A stretch of 64,000 nt of DNA from Erwinia pyrifoliae DSM 12163. GTDB taxonomy: Bacteria > Pseudomonadota > Gammaproteobacteria > Enterobacterales > Enterobacteriaceae. The position numbers and the translations under genes are program-made. Positions 43,397-52,303 of the stretch are shown here, in pieces (position 1 is the first letter of the stretch; each line of letters starts with the position of its first letter). Under the pieces are notes generated by a model. That model searched no databases. It saw only the letters and a list, made by a program, of their open reading frames with translations, and was not told the DNA's origin. The stretch is from NCBI RefSeq assembly GCF_000026985.1, contig NC_017390.1, positions 2,522,492 to 2,586,491 of the forward strand, read 5' to 3'.

Positions 43397-44506
43397 TTAC
43401 TGACCACTTTTCACTTTAGTCCACGCCCGCGTGCGCACACGGTCAAGCTTCGGTTCTTGCACCCTGAGCGTGAATAGTTTTGCCATAATGTCTGCCGGAG
43501 GATAAACGCCAGGGTTATTACGGATGGCGGCATCGACAAACGGCACCGAGGCTTTATTCCCACTGGCATAGAAAACCGCATTGGATATCTGCGCCATCAC
43601 TTCAGGTTTCAGCAGGTAATTAAGGAACTGATAAGCTTCATCGACATTTTTCGCATCTTTAGGGATGGCCAGCGTATCGAAAAACGCCAGTGCGCCCTCT
43701 TTCGGGATGCTGTAGGCGATATCGACACCGTTTTTCGCCGCCAGCGCGCGGTTCTTCGCCTGCAGAACGTCGCCCGCCCAGCCGATGGCCACGCAGATGT
43801 TGCCGTTGGCCAGATCATTGATGTATTGCGATGAGTGGAAGTAACGAATGTTTGGACGCAGCTTCAGCAGCAGGTCAGTGGCTGCCCCCGAATAATCTTT
43901 TGCATCACTGCTGTTCGGGTCTTTACCCTGATAGTTCAGTACGGTGGCAAAGATCTCTTCAGGAGCGTCAAGGAAGGAAACGCCACAGCTTTTCAGCCTG
44001 GCGAGATTTTCAGGCTTCAGCACCAGATCCCAGCTATTCACCGGGGCATCTTTGCCCAGCGCCGCTTTGACTTTTTCAACGTTGTAGCCGATGCCGGTGG
44101 TGGCCCACAAATAAGGGATAGCATATTTATTGCCCGGATCGTGTTGCTCCAGTTTTTTGAGCAAATCCGCATCAAGATCCTTGTAGTTCGGCAGCTTGTT
44201 ACGATCCAGAGGCTGAAAAACGCCGGACTGTAGCTGGCGCGCAAGGAAGCTGGAAGAAGGCACTACCACATCATAGCCGGTGTTGCCGGCCATCAATTTC
44301 CCCTCCAGAACTTCATTGGAGTCGAAGACGTCATACACCACTTTGATGCCGGTCTGTTTCTCAAAATCCGCTACGGTATTTGGCGCAATATAATCAGACC
44401 AGTTGTAGACATGTAGCGTCTTGTCGGCGCCCAACGAGCCAGCGGAAAGGGTCATCAGCATCGCCGCAGCACCCACAGATAACCATTTTTTACCTTGGTT
44501 TAACAT
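43397..44506 (-). CDS. potF: Putrescine-binding periplasmic protein PotF
   Basis: Periplasmic solute-binding protein for putrescine, 369 residues (E. coli 370). Signal peptide MLNQGKKWLSVGAAAMLMTL to SLGAD. The binding-site blocks LHVYNWSDYIAP near 32, DVVVPSSSFLARQL near 80 and AIGWAGDVLQA near 245 match the family. It is the first gene of potFGHI; a 440-base gap upstream should contain the promoter. Confidence 0.96.
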   Translation of the reverse strand: MLNQGKKWLSVGAAAMLMTLSAGSLGADKTLHVYNWSDYIAPNTVADFEKQTGIKVVYDVFDSNEVLEGKLMAGNTGYDVVVPSSSFLARQLQSGVFQPLDRNKLPNYKDLDADLLKKLEQHDPGNKYAIPYLWATTGIGYNVEKVKAALGKDAPVNSWDLVLKPENLARLKSCGVSFLDAPEEIFATVLNYQGKDPNSSDAKDYSGAATDLLLKLRPNIRYFHSSQYINDLANGNICVAIGWAGDVLQAKNRALAAKNGVDIAYSIPKEGALAFFDTLAIPKDAKNVDEAYQFLNYLLKPEVMAQISNAVFYASGNKASVPFVDAAIRNNPGVYPPADIMAKLFTLRVQEPKLDRVRTRAWTKVKSGQ

Positions 44507-44897
44507 CTTCTATCCTCCAGAGCAGGGCTAGTCTTTAGGCCACGCAGCGCCAGCGCAAAGCACCAGCAGCAACGAGCAGCAATGAGCAAATCGACAGTGC
44601 ATCATTATTCACTGTAGTACGTATACCAGACTCCTGGCTTCCCGGTCGCATCACGCCATGAACCCAGCTACGCAAGGATAGCCCCAGTCATTCATGCTGG
44701 AAAGCTCCTGGATTAAAAAACGCCGGGTAGCGATTTATTATGCATATTTTCCCTACATGACAGGCATCAGACGCGGTAAACCCCGATAAAATTCGGTAAC
44801 AGAGGGCAAAACGCAGAATAAAAAAGGGTGGGGAAGGTGAGACAAGCGCGGTTAAACAGCTTTACACGCCTGATTGACTGAAAGAAAAGCAGGCAAG
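44507..44897. other. potF upstream region
   Basis: 391 bases with no gene. It contains a short imperfect direct repeat AGCAGCAACGAGCAGCAATGAGCA near 44565 and an AT-rich block around 44730-44760 suitable for a leftward promoter (TATTATGCATATTTT). I recognise no defined operator. Confidence 0.45.
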
Positions 44898-44924
44898 AAA
44901 ACGGGCGGAAGCGATCCCGCCCGC
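44898..44924 (-). terminator. Terminator of ybjN
   Basis: GGGCGG/CCGCCC stem followed on the minus strand by GTTTTC, about 25 bases after the ybjN stop. Confidence 0.75.
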
Positions 44925-44946
44925 AGCAAAAACCCTTAAACGCGCA

Positions 44947-45426
44947 TTAATGCAGCAGAGAATGGCTGGTTATCATCGGAGGTCGTTCTTCATCTTCAGC
45001 GAGCATCAGCAGATCATTAGCAAAGGCTTCCATGACGATCATCGAAATCTGTTCTTCACTCTGTTTCATAAAGTGAACGAATTGACCGTAGGTCAGACCG
45101 GCCGCTGCGCTGAGCGACTGGCAAACAATCAACTTGGGCAGATTATCGTCCTGAATATCCAGGAATGCTTTCACCGTTAGTGAACTGGCATTGATTTGCG
45201 AAAGGTCGCCCGCAAGCGGGATCAGCGCGGTCGGCTTAACCTCAGCCAGCGCCGAAAACAGGATAACCCCGTCCATCAGATCAATCTTGGCATCGAAAAC
45301 GCCGTCGAAATTCTGCATATGGGGCAGATGAAGAGCCTGACACGAATCACACTCAAACCAGGTGATACTTTGTTGATCCAGCCAACGTCGTAGCACGTCG
45401 AGATCCGGGACGACCAATGAAACCAT
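44947..45426 (-). CDS. ybjN: YbjN family protein
   Basis: Cytoplasmic protein reported in E. coli to affect motility, biofilm and stress survival. From the second ATG (45426) it has 159 residues (E. coli 158, MTSLVVPGLD versus MVSLVVPDLD); an ATG two codons upstream (45432) is also possible with AAGAGA as ribosome-binding site. Conserved blocks are FECDSCQALHLPHMQNFDGV near 22 and INASSLTVKAFLDIQDDNLPKL near 75. It lies next to potF as in E. coli. Confidence 0.93.
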   Translation of the reverse strand: MVSLVVPDLDVLRRWLDQQSITWFECDSCQALHLPHMQNFDGVFDAKIDLMDGVILFSALAEVKPTALIPLAGDLSQINASSLTVKAFLDIQDDNLPKLIVCQSLSAAAGLTYGQFVHFMKQSEEQISMIVMEAFANDLLMLAEDEERPPMITSHSLLH

Positions 45427-45432
45427 ATGCAT

Positions 45433-45705
45433 TTGTCTCTTAAGCCTTAAAATTGCGTTCTAGCTTACGGAAAAACGTCAGCAAAAACTACGATCGCGAT
45501 AGAAATATGAGGTTAAAAACCGCAATTAGGACAGAACTCATACTGCCGGCACACCAATTCCATTCATCGCCATGCCAACACCTTTTGCTGCGCTGACTTT
45601 CACAGCACGTTTGTTTACCCGGCGGCGTGTCACCGCCATTTACAGCGCGGCGTTGCCGGGCATTGTTGCCGGATCGCGGCGTGACAAAGGGCCAGGGAAC
45701 CAGGA
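45433..45705. other. ybjN-nfsA gap where rimK is expected
   Basis: E. coli has rimK (300 codons) between ybjN and nfsA. Here 273 bases remain with no recognisable RimK fragment in any frame. A basic 33-codon leftward frame is present but unsupported. Confidence 0.5.
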
Positions 45706-46428
45706 TTAGCGCGTAGCCCAGCCTTGCTGATGCAGATAATCAAGGATAAACGGGCGGCTCTCTTTGCTGAGGGTTTTCTGGATATGTTCACTCCAGCTTT
45801 CAGATCGAGGATTGCTGTCGCGGTGCTGGTAATACTGCACAAGATCCTCGTCGTATTGCGCCAGCAGTTCGCCGTCTAAGGCCCGATAACCGTTTTCATG
45901 CACCAACAGCTCCGCCGGCATACGTGGCTTACATTGCGGATCCTGAGCCGGTCTGCCCAGACACAGGCCAAACAGCGGCAGCACAAATTTGGGCAGACGC
46001 AACAGTTGCGTGACTTCTGCAATATGATTACGAATACCGCCGATGTATACGCCGCCAAAACCGAGCGATTCTGCGGCTATCATGGCATTCTGCGCCATCA
46101 GGGCCGTATCGACACAGCCCAGCAGCAGCTGCTCTGCCATACCCAGCTCCGCCTGCGGGCTGATTTGCTGCAGGCGATTGAAATCAGCACAAAAAACCCA
46201 GAATTCAGCGGCTTGTGCAACATATTGCTGGCCGCCGCTCAGTTTCACCAATGATTCACGCAAAGCGTGGTCGCTGATGCGGATAATCGAAGAGCACTGC
46301 AAAAAGCTGGAGGTGGAGGCTGACTGGGCGGCGTCCACTATAGCTGCACGCTGTTCGGCGGTGATTTTCTCGTCACTGAATGAACGGATCGAACGATGGG
46401 AACGCAATAGTTCAATGGTCGGGGTCAT
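45706..46428 (-). CDS. nfsA: Oxygen-insensitive NADPH nitroreductase NfsA
   Basis: FMN-dependent reductase of nitroaromatics, quinones and other electrophiles, part of the SoxRS oxidative-stress response in E. coli. ATG 46428 gives 240 residues as in E. coli. The FMN phosphate-binding HRSIRSF is at residues 11-17, SSFLQCSSIIRISD near 40 and the GGVYIGGIRN block near 128. The frame is open 24 codons upstream, overlapping ybjC. It overlaps ybjC by 17 bases, the same ybjC-nfsA pairing as in E. coli. Confidence 0.96.
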   Translation of the reverse strand: MTPTIELLRSHRSIRSFSDEKITAEQRAAIVDAAQSASTSSFLQCSSIIRISDHALRESLVKLSGGQQYVAQAAEFWVFCADFNRLQQISPQAELGMAEQLLLGCVDTALMAQNAMIAAESLGFGGVYIGGIRNHIAEVTQLLRLPKFVLPLFGLCLGRPAQDPQCKPRMPAELLVHENGYRALDGELLAQYDEDLVQYYQHRDSNPRSESWSEHIQKTLSKESRPFILDYLHQQGWATR

Positions 46429-46648
46429 GGGAATATCCTGGTTTGGGTTTATCACGCAATGAACGTGCACTAAACAATGCGGGGGCGATGATTTTGGCAC
46501 AGCGCCATATCTTTACCGTCGCGGCGGGCTTTCCGCTCAGCGGCCACGGCAGTCTCTCATGCAGTGCAAGGGGGGCGGCGACCAGCAGCGCAATACCCAA
46601 GACTTCCAGTAGCAGTACCGGGCGGGATAGTTGACTAAAGGCACGCAT
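46412..46648 (-). CDS. ybjC: YbjC, shortened (second membrane helix missing)
   Basis: DUF1418 inner-membrane protein of unknown function. ATG 46648, preceded by AGGAGAG, gives 78 residues (E. coli 95). The N terminus MRAFSQLSRPVLLLEVLGIALLV with helix 1 matches. After SGKPAATV the sequence jumps directly to KIWRCAKIIAPALF, which aligns with VIWQVAKRLAPQLM. Thus about 17 residues forming helix 2 (MIFLGVLLMLPAAV in E. coli) are deleted in frame. The stop overlaps the nfsA start. The altered topology makes function doubtful, although the frame is intact. Confidence 0.8.
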   Translation of the reverse strand: MRAFSQLSRPVLLLEVLGIALLVAAPLALHERLPWPLSGKPAATVKIWRCAKIIAPALFSARSLRDKPKPGYSHDPDH

Positions 46649-46826
46649 AATCACTCTCCTGGCTGCGGCTATCTGCTATGCAGAGCCAGATTGAAACCTG
46701 CAAACGGTCGGTATAGATCTGGCGAATCAGACTAACAGGTAATACCTTCTTTCTTTAAGCACGAGATGCGGGCATCATTCAGCCCATTAACTTAAAATTG
46801 CCCTACAAAAATTTCAGGAGAGCACC

Positions 46827-47090
46827 ATGTTTGCAGTGATTTTTGGCCGTCCGGGCTGCCCATTTTGTGTACGTGCTAAAGAGCTGGCAGAGAAGCTGAC
46901 TGAAGATCGTGAAGACTTTAACTTCCGCTATATCGATATCCATGCTGAAGGCATCACGAAAGCCGATCTGGAAAAAACCGTCGGTAAACCGGTAGAAACC
47001 GTTCCACAGATTTTCCTCGATCAAACTCATATCGGTGGCTGCACTGATTTTGAAGCTTACGCGAAAGAAAATCTGGGTCTGTTCCAGTAA
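46827..47090 (+). CDS. grxA: Glutaredoxin 1
   Basis: Glutathione-dependent disulfide oxidoreductase that reduces ribonucleotide reductase and OxyR. The 87 residues (E. coli 85) have active site GCPFCVRAK (CPFC rather than the E. coli CPYC), cis-Pro loop ETVPQIF and the glutathione-binding GGCTDF. CAGGAGAG precedes the ATG. It is divergent from ybjC-nfsA, the E. coli arrangement; ybjM, between grxA and ybjL in E. coli, is absent. Confidence 0.96.
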   Translation: MFAVIFGRPGCPFCVRAKELAEKLTEDREDFNFRYIDIHAEGITKADLEKTVGKPVETVPQIFLDQTHIGGCTDFEAYAKENLGLFQ

Positions 47091-47418
47091 ATTCTGCGGG
47101 CTGCGGGCGTTGGTTTACAAGCCAGCGCCTGAGCTTATCCACCCTGGCGCAAAATCCTTGTCCCCCTCCCCGGCAGCATCTGCATTCCCCTTAACCCGCC
47201 TCGCCCCTTTTGCGTATAGCCTGCCATGCGAAAATAAATAACCGATCATAAATAAACACGCCGCGAGGTGGCTGTACGGCTCGGTAGCGATTAAAATAGT
47301 GCGCGTTTGAAGTGATTCTTCCGATTACGCTGCTGACATTCCCCCCTGGGCAGCATCACCGGGCAAAATTAACCGATTAACCCTGCCATCACAGGTTAAT
47401 GATAAAAAGAAGTGAAGC
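47091..47418. other. grxA-ybjL intergenic region
   Basis: 328 bases. A weak hairpin just after grxA (47105-47130) may end its transcript. The AT-rich area at 47235-47300 probably carries the ybjL promoter. No gene seen. Confidence 0.4.
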
Positions 47419-49107
47419 GTGAATATAAACGTTGCAGATTTGTTAAGTCGCAATTACATCCTGTTGTTATTCGTCGTACTGGCGCTGGGGTTATGCTTAG
47501 GCAAACTTCGGTTAGGTTCCGTCCAACTCGGTAACTCTATTGGCGTTCTGGTCGTCTCGTTACTGCTTGGTCAACAGCACTTTTCCATTAATACTGACGC
47601 CCTCAACCTGGGCTTTATGTTATTTATCTTTTGCGTGGGCGTTGAAGCCGGGCCGAACTTCTTTTCTATTTTCTTCCGCGATGGCAAAAACTACCTGATG
47701 CTGGCGATCGTCATGGTCAGCAGCGCAATGGTGCTGGCTCTTGGGCTGGGTAAGCTGTTCGGCTGGGATATTGGTCTGACTGCCGGGATGCTGGCCGGGT
47801 CGATGACGTCCACCCCGGTACTGGTGGGCGCTGGCGATACCCTGCGCCAGACGCTGACCGACGGCAAAAGCCTGAGCCTGGCTCAGGATCATCTCAGCCT
47901 GGGCTACGCACTTACCTACCTGATTGGCCTGGTCAGTTTGATTTTTGGCGCACGTTACCTGCCGAAATTACAGCATCAGGATTTGCCGACCAGCGCACAG
48001 CAGATCGCCCGCGAGCGCGGGCTGGATCCAGACAGTAAACGTAAAGTCTACCTGCCAGTGATCCGCGCCTATCGCGTAGGCCCGGAACTGGTGGCCTGGA
48101 GCGATGGGAAAAATCTGCGTGAGCTGGGCATCTATCGCCAGACCGGTTGTTACATCGAACGTATTCGCCGTAACGGTATTCTGGCTAATCCGGATGGCGA
48201 TGCCGTGTTACAGCCCGGCGATGAAATCTCGCTGGTCGGCTACCCCGACGCCCATGCGCGCCTCGATCCCAGCTTCCGCAATGGAAAAGAGGTCTTTGAT
48301 CGCGACCTGCTGGATATGCGCATTGTCAATGAAGAGATTGTGGTAAAAAACAACAATGCGGTTAACCGACGCCTGAGTCATCTTAAGCTGACCGATCACG
48401 GCTGTTTCCTTAACAGGGTGATCCGTAGCCAGATTGAAATGCCGATTGATGACAGCATCATTCTTAATAAGGGCGATGTGCTGCACATAAGCGGAGAAGC
48501 CAAACGCGTCAAATCCGTCGCGGACCGCATCGGCTTTATCTCCATTCACAGCCAGGTTACTGACCTGCTGGCATTCTGCGCCTTCTTTATTGTTGGCCTG
48601 ATGATTGGCATGATCACCTTCCAGTTCAGCAACTTCAATTTTGGTATCGGCAATGCCGCTGGCCTGCTGTTCGCCGGAATTATGCTTGGCTTCCTGCGTG
48701 CCAACCATCCCACCTTTGGCTATATTCCACAGGGCGCCCTGACCATGGTGAAGGAGTTTGGACTCATGGTGTTTATGGCAGGGGTCGGTTTGAGCGCCGG
48801 TAGCGGCATCAACCAAGGGCTGGGCGAAACCGGTTTGCTGATGCTTGGCGCGGGGATAGTGGTGAGCCTGGTTCCGGTGATAATCTGTTTCCTGTTTGGT
48901 GCCTGGGTACTGAAAATGAACCGCGCTCTACTGTTTGGCGCAATCATGGGCGCCCGTACCTGCGCCCCGGCGATGGAAATTATCAGCGATACCGCGCGCA
49001 GTAATATTCCGGCACTCGGTTATGCCGGAACTTACGCAATTGCTAACGTGCTACTCACCCTGGCGGGTACGCTGATCGTCATCATATGGCCGATGCTGGG
49101 GGGCTAG
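47419..49107 (+). CDS. ybjL: YbjL, aspartate-alanine exchanger family transporter
   Basis: Inner-membrane protein of the AAEx family, 562 residues (E. coli 561); substrate not established. It starts with GTG after AAGAAGTGAAGC. Two five-helix halves (residues ~5-185 and ~390-560) flank two cytoplasmic RCK_C (TrkA-C-like) domains (~205-370), seen as [21 protein letters not shown] and [20 protein letters not shown]. The conserved GxxAGxxTxxP segment [16 protein letters not shown] is near 125, and its repeat [10 protein letters not shown] near 513. Confidence 0.95.
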   Translation: MNINVADLLSRNYILLLFVVLALGLCLGKLRLGSVQLGNSIGVLVVSLLLGQQHFSINTDALNLGFMLFIFCVGVEAGPNFFSIFFRDGKNYLMLAIVMVSSAMVLALGLGKLFGWDIGLTAGMLAGSMTSTPVLVGAGDTLRQTLTDGKSLSLAQDHLSLGYALTYLIGLVSLIFGARYLPKLQHQDLPTSAQQIARERGLDPDSKRKVYLPVIRAYRVGPELVAWSDGKNLRELGIYRQTGCYIERIRRNGILANPDGDAVLQPGDEISLVGYPDAHARLDPSFRNGKEVFDRDLLDMRIVNEEIVVKNNNAVNRRLSHLKLTDHGCFLNRVIRSQIEMPIDDSIILNKGDVLHISGEAKRVKSVADRIGFISIHSQVTDLLAFCAFFIVGLMIGMITFQFSNFNFGIGNAAGLLFAGIMLGFLRANHPTFGYIPQGALTMVKEFGLMVFMAGVGLSAGSGINQGLGETGLLMLGAGIVVSLVPVIICFLFGAWVLKMNRALLFGAIMGARTCAPAMEIISDTARSNIPALGYAGTYAIANVLLTLAGTLIVIIWPMLGG

Positions 49108-49195
49108 AATAATTTCATCCTGCGCCGAACTTTTTTTTGGCGCTGAAGTCTTAATTATTGCCACTGCTTTTCTTTGAAATTCCCATATTGAGGAA

Positions 49196-49226
49196 CCCGT
49201 TAATCGTCTGATTAACGGTTTTTTTC
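49196..49226 (+). terminator. Rho-independent terminator of ybjL
   Basis: Stem CCGTTAAT/ATTAACGG with a short loop and T7, about 90 bases after ybjL. Confidence 0.92.
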
Positions 49227-49334
49227 ATTTCTGGCCAGCATCGGCATGCCCCTGGTTTCAGCCACTGACTCTTAATGTTTCCTTAAGCGCTACCCGGCAA
49301 AATCCCACCCTGTTTATCAACCAGAAGAAACAGC

Positions 49335-50111
49335 ATGAAACTGTCAATCATTGTTAACAGAAGCCAAACGGCGCACGACATTCAGCGCTATCCCCTTTAC
49401 CCGTTACCCTTCCGCTTTTATCTTAAGCAGTTCGTGCTACTGGTGCTGACCGCCCTGGTTTTTATCTGGCTGTCGCGCAGCGGGAACTGGGATATGGCGC
49501 TTAGCCGTCTGTGGTACGACCCGCTCACTCACCGCTTCCCGTTGAAGGATAACCGCTGGCTGGATGTGGTCAACCATCGCCTGCTCAAAGATATGCTGAT
49601 AGGTTTCGGCATCCTGCTGCTGCTGGCCGGTTGCCTGCGCCGCCAGCCGCGCTGGGTGCTGGTAGCCCTGATGATGGGGATCGGCCCGCTGGTGGTCGGA
49701 ATATTAAAGGCCTGCAGCGCGCACTCCTGTCCGTGGGACCTGCTGCAGTTCGGCGGCAAAGCCGTCTCTTATCCGCTGTTCGGCAGCGTGCCTGCTAACA
49801 GTGGGCCGGGTCGCTGCTTACCGGGCGGGCACGCATCCAGCGGTTTTAGCGCCATGGCGCTGTTTTTTCTGTTCTACCCGCGCCGCCCGTGCCTTGCCGT
49901 CATGTGCTGGTGGATGGCGGTAACCATCGGGCTGGTAATGGGTTTTGGTCAGGTGATGCGAGGCGCGCACTTTTTGTCGCATAATCTGTGGTCGGCATGG
50001 TGGGTATGGCTGACACAATGTGTCACTTTCGGGTGCGTTACGCATCTGCTTAAAAGACGAGGAATTGCCCCTGATAGAAGCCTTCAAACGGTCGCTGTTT
50101 CTCAGCATTAG
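49335..50111 (+). CDS. PAP2-family membrane phosphatase
   Basis: Six-helix lipid-phosphatase-type protein of 258 residues. The three PAP2 motifs can be placed as K-X6-CPWD (KACSAHSCPWD near 118), PGGHASSGF near 161 (PSGH in most members) and GQVMRGAHFLSHNLW near 205, with His in the catalytic places. This variant motif set (CPWD, PGGH) marks a subfamily often annotated lipid A or undecaprenyl-type phosphatase. E. coli has no gene here. The next frame downstream is a wrecked second PAP2 gene (ybjG), so this one may now carry membrane phosphatase activity at this locus; that is inferred. Confidence 0.8.
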   Translation: MKLSIIVNRSQTAHDIQRYPLYPLPFRFYLKQFVLLVLTALVFIWLSRSGNWDMALSRLWYDPLTHRFPLKDNRWLDVVNHRLLKDMLIGFGILLLLAGCLRRQPRWVLVALMMGIGPLVVGILKACSAHSCPWDLLQFGGKAVSYPLFGSVPANSGPGRCLPGGHASSGFSAMALFFLFYPRRPCLAVMCWWMAVTIGLVMGFGQVMRGAHFLSHNLWSAWWVWLTQCVTFGCVTHLLKRRGIAPDRSLQTVAVSQH

Positions 50112-50453
50112 CACCGGCGCAGAGTCCCCCGGCTGGCTTATCGGACTGGCCACTTTTTTGTCCGCGATGCTATCGCCATTGTGCCGCTGCTGATTGTCGG
50201 GCTGTGGCTATGGGGGCCGCGCCGCCAGTTAACCTCACAGCGCGTACTGGTGGGGCTGCTCTCCTGCCTGTTTGCGCAAATCTTCTGGCAGTTATGGGGT
50301 AAGCCGCTGCTGTCATCCCTGTATCGAGCGAAGTTTGCTTTTCCTGTCAGTAAAGGTAGGGTGCGCAACTCATATCACTATAAGAGCCTAAAATTTCAGG
50401 CCCTTGCCCCGACCCGAAATCAGGCTGCTCAGAATTTCATTGCTACGCAATAA
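50065..50453 (+). pseudogene. ybjG: Gutted undecaprenyl-diphosphatase YbjG
   Basis: From TTG 50065 the frame reads LIEAFKRSLFLSISTG and SPGWLIGLATF, matching the YbjG N terminus. A slip in a T6 run near 50157 shifts the frame. The next frame gives VRDAIAIVPLLIVGLWLWGPR (compare AKDLITVVPLLAVVLWLWGPR), then RVLVGLL joins straight to SCLFAQIFWQLWGKPL and FAFPVSKGRVRN, the YbjG C terminus. About 100 central residues are deleted, and with them the K-X6-RP, PSDH and SR-X5-H catalytic motifs. It overlaps the end of the PAP2 gene. Frameshift plus core deletion make it non-functional. Confidence 0.88.
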
Positions 50454-50931
50454 CATGATTATTTCCTCCCTCATCCGTCACGTTGCGCAAATTACCCTGG
50501 ATTAATACGGCTTTATTTTACCGTTTGCGCAAATGATTAAAATGACGGCAACCAGTAAGTCCTGATTGATATAGAATCATTGATTTGAAAAAGCTTTTGC
50601 GAATTCCATCAAAGCCACCTGCTATTTTACACTTTGGCAAGCATCGCATAAAAATACATATTTAGCGTAAACATCTGGTAAAAAACAGGCAATTGGTTGA
50701 ATTGGTCGCAAAAGTGACTTCATTTAGAAATTGATACTGAAAAGGTGGTGGAAATGTGATTCCGATCACCGGCAATTAATCATTCAGTACTTTCTTATCT
50801 ATTCTGGGGTGGTAAAGTGTGCGCCATAAAATCACAGCAATTAATGATAGCCGTAAGTCAGAAAATTAATTCTGCTCTGACGGAAGGCGCAAGATTTAGT
50901 TAATTCATATCGCTTTAACACTGGAGAATTC
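50454..50931 (+). other. sdaC upstream region
   Basis: 478 bases, AT-rich, no gene. It includes a CRP-like palindrome (50753-50774) and downstream AT-rich sequence likely to be the sdaC promoter; CTGGAG precedes the ATG as ribosome-binding site. Confidence 0.5.
50753..50774 (+). promoter_or_regulatory. CRP-like binding site upstream of sdaC
   Basis: AAATGTGATTCCGATCACCGGC: the left half TGTGA is perfect and the right half TCACC differs by one base from TCACA, with the required 6-base spacing. The centre is about 170 bases before the sdaC ATG. E. coli sdaC is known to be CRP-activated. Confidence 0.65.
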
Positions 50932-52215
50932 ATGGATACATCCCAAACGGCGGTGCTGGCCCCCGAAGCAACCCAGGATGCCAGCACATGGCGTAAAACC
51001 GATACCATGTGGATGCTGGGTCTGTACGGCACCGCCATTGGTGCCGGCGTGTTGTTCCTGCCGATTAATGCCGGCATCGGTGGCCTGATCCCGCTGGTGA
51101 TTATGGCGCTACTGGCCTTCCCAATGACCTTTTTTGCTCACCGGGGGCTGTGCCGCTTCGTGCTTTCCGGACGTAAACCCGGCGAAGATATTACCGAAGT
51201 GGTTGAAGAGCATTTTGGCGTCGGTGCAGGTAAACTCATCACCCTGCTCTACTTCTTTGCTATCTACCCCATTCTGCTGGTGTACAGCGTTGCCATTACC
51301 AATACGGTTGAAAGCTTTATGACTCATCAGCTACAGATTCAGGCTCCGCCGCGTGCGCTGCTGTCACTGATTCTGATTATTGGCCTGATGACCATTGTGC
51401 GTTTCGGCAAAGAGATCATCGTCAAGACCATGAGCGTACTGGTTTATCCGTTTGTTCTGGTGCTGATGCTGCTGGCGCTGTATCTGATCCCCCACTGGAG
51501 TAGCGCGATTTTTGACAACGTCAGCCTGGAAGGCAGCGGCAAAGGTTTGATGATGACCCTGTGGCTGGCCATTCCGGTGATGGTGTTCTCTTTTAATCAC
51601 TCGCCGATTATCTCCGCCTTTGCCGTGGCCAAGCGCGAAGAGTACGGCGACCAGGCGGAACCAAAGTGCTCTCGTATCCTGGCGCGCAGTCATATCATGA
51701 TGGTTGCCACGGTGATGTTCTTCGTTTTCAGCTGCGTACTGAGCCTCACGCCGGAAAACCTGGCGGAAGCCAAATCACAGAACATTTCCATTCTGTCCTA
51801 CCTGGCAAACCACTTTAATACGCCGCTGATGGCATGGCTGGCACCCATTATCGCTATGGTAGCCATTACCAAATCCTTCCTCGGCCACTATCTGGGCGCG
51901 CGTGAAGGCTTCAACGGTACGGTTAACAAGATGCTGCGCAGCCGGGGTAAAACCATTGCGGAGCAGAAGCTTAATCGCTTTACCGCAGTGTTTATGCTGG
52001 TAACCACATGGATTGTGGCAACGCTGGACCCGAGCATTCTGGGTTTGATTGAAAGTTTGGGCGGCCCGATTATCGCGGTGCTGCTGTTCCTGATGCCCAT
52101 GTATGCCATCAACAAGGTTCCGGCTATGCGTCAGTACAGCGGTAAGCTGAGCAACGTATTTGTTGTGCTGGTCGGCCTGGTGGCGATTTCTGCGGTGGCC
52201 TGGAACCTGGCCTGA
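50932..52215 (+). CDS. sdaC: Serine transporter SdaC
   Basis: H+-coupled serine permease of the HAAAP family, inner membrane, eleven predicted helices, 427 residues (E. coli 429). It is nearly identical to E. coli SdaC through WRKTDTMWMLGLYGTAIGAG, FAHRGLCRFVLSG and SFLGHYLGAREGFNG. In E. coli sdaC lies beside sdaB (serine deaminase) elsewhere on the chromosome; here it stands alone between the ybjG remnant and dacC. It may be the species' only copy or a second one. Confidence 0.92.
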   Translation: MDTSQTAVLAPEATQDASTWRKTDTMWMLGLYGTAIGAGVLFLPINAGIGGLIPLVIMALLAFPMTFFAHRGLCRFVLSGRKPGEDITEVVEEHFGVGAGKLITLLYFFAIYPILLVYSVAITNTVESFMTHQLQIQAPPRALLSLILIIGLMTIVRFGKEIIVKTMSVLVYPFVLVLMLLALYLIPHWSSAIFDNVSLEGSGKGLMMTLWLAIPVMVFSFNHSPIISAFAVAKREEYGDQAEPKCSRILARSHIMMVATVMFFVFSCVLSLTPENLAEAKSQNISILSYLANHFNTPLMAWLAPIIAMVAITKSFLGHYLGAREGFNGTVNKMLRSRGKTIAEQKLNRFTAVFMLVTTWIVATLDPSILGLIESLGGPIIAVLLFLMPMYAINKVPAMRQYSGKLSNVFVVLVGLVAISAVAWNLA

Positions 52216-52258
52216 TGCTGATGCCCGTCCGGTGAGGAGCCGGGCTTATCTCTTCATC

Positions 52259-52287
52259 ACGAGACGGGGGCTTTGGCCCCGTCTCGT
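52259..52287. terminator. Strong hairpin between convergent sdaC and dacC
   Basis: ACGAGACGGGG/CCCCGTCTCGT stem around a short loop, almost perfectly symmetric and placed between two convergent genes. It lacks a long T tract on either side but probably ends or protects both transcripts. Confidence 0.7.
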
Positions 52288-52303
52288 GGCTGGCGGCGGA
52301 TCG

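Noticed and set aside
45570..45680. Basic 33-codon leftward frame in the former rimK slot
   Set aside because: No ribosome-binding site of note and no similarity to RimK or any family I know; too short to support.
50181..50453. 90-codon open frame as a novel small membrane protein
   Set aside because: It is the frame-shifted, core-deleted remainder of YbjG.
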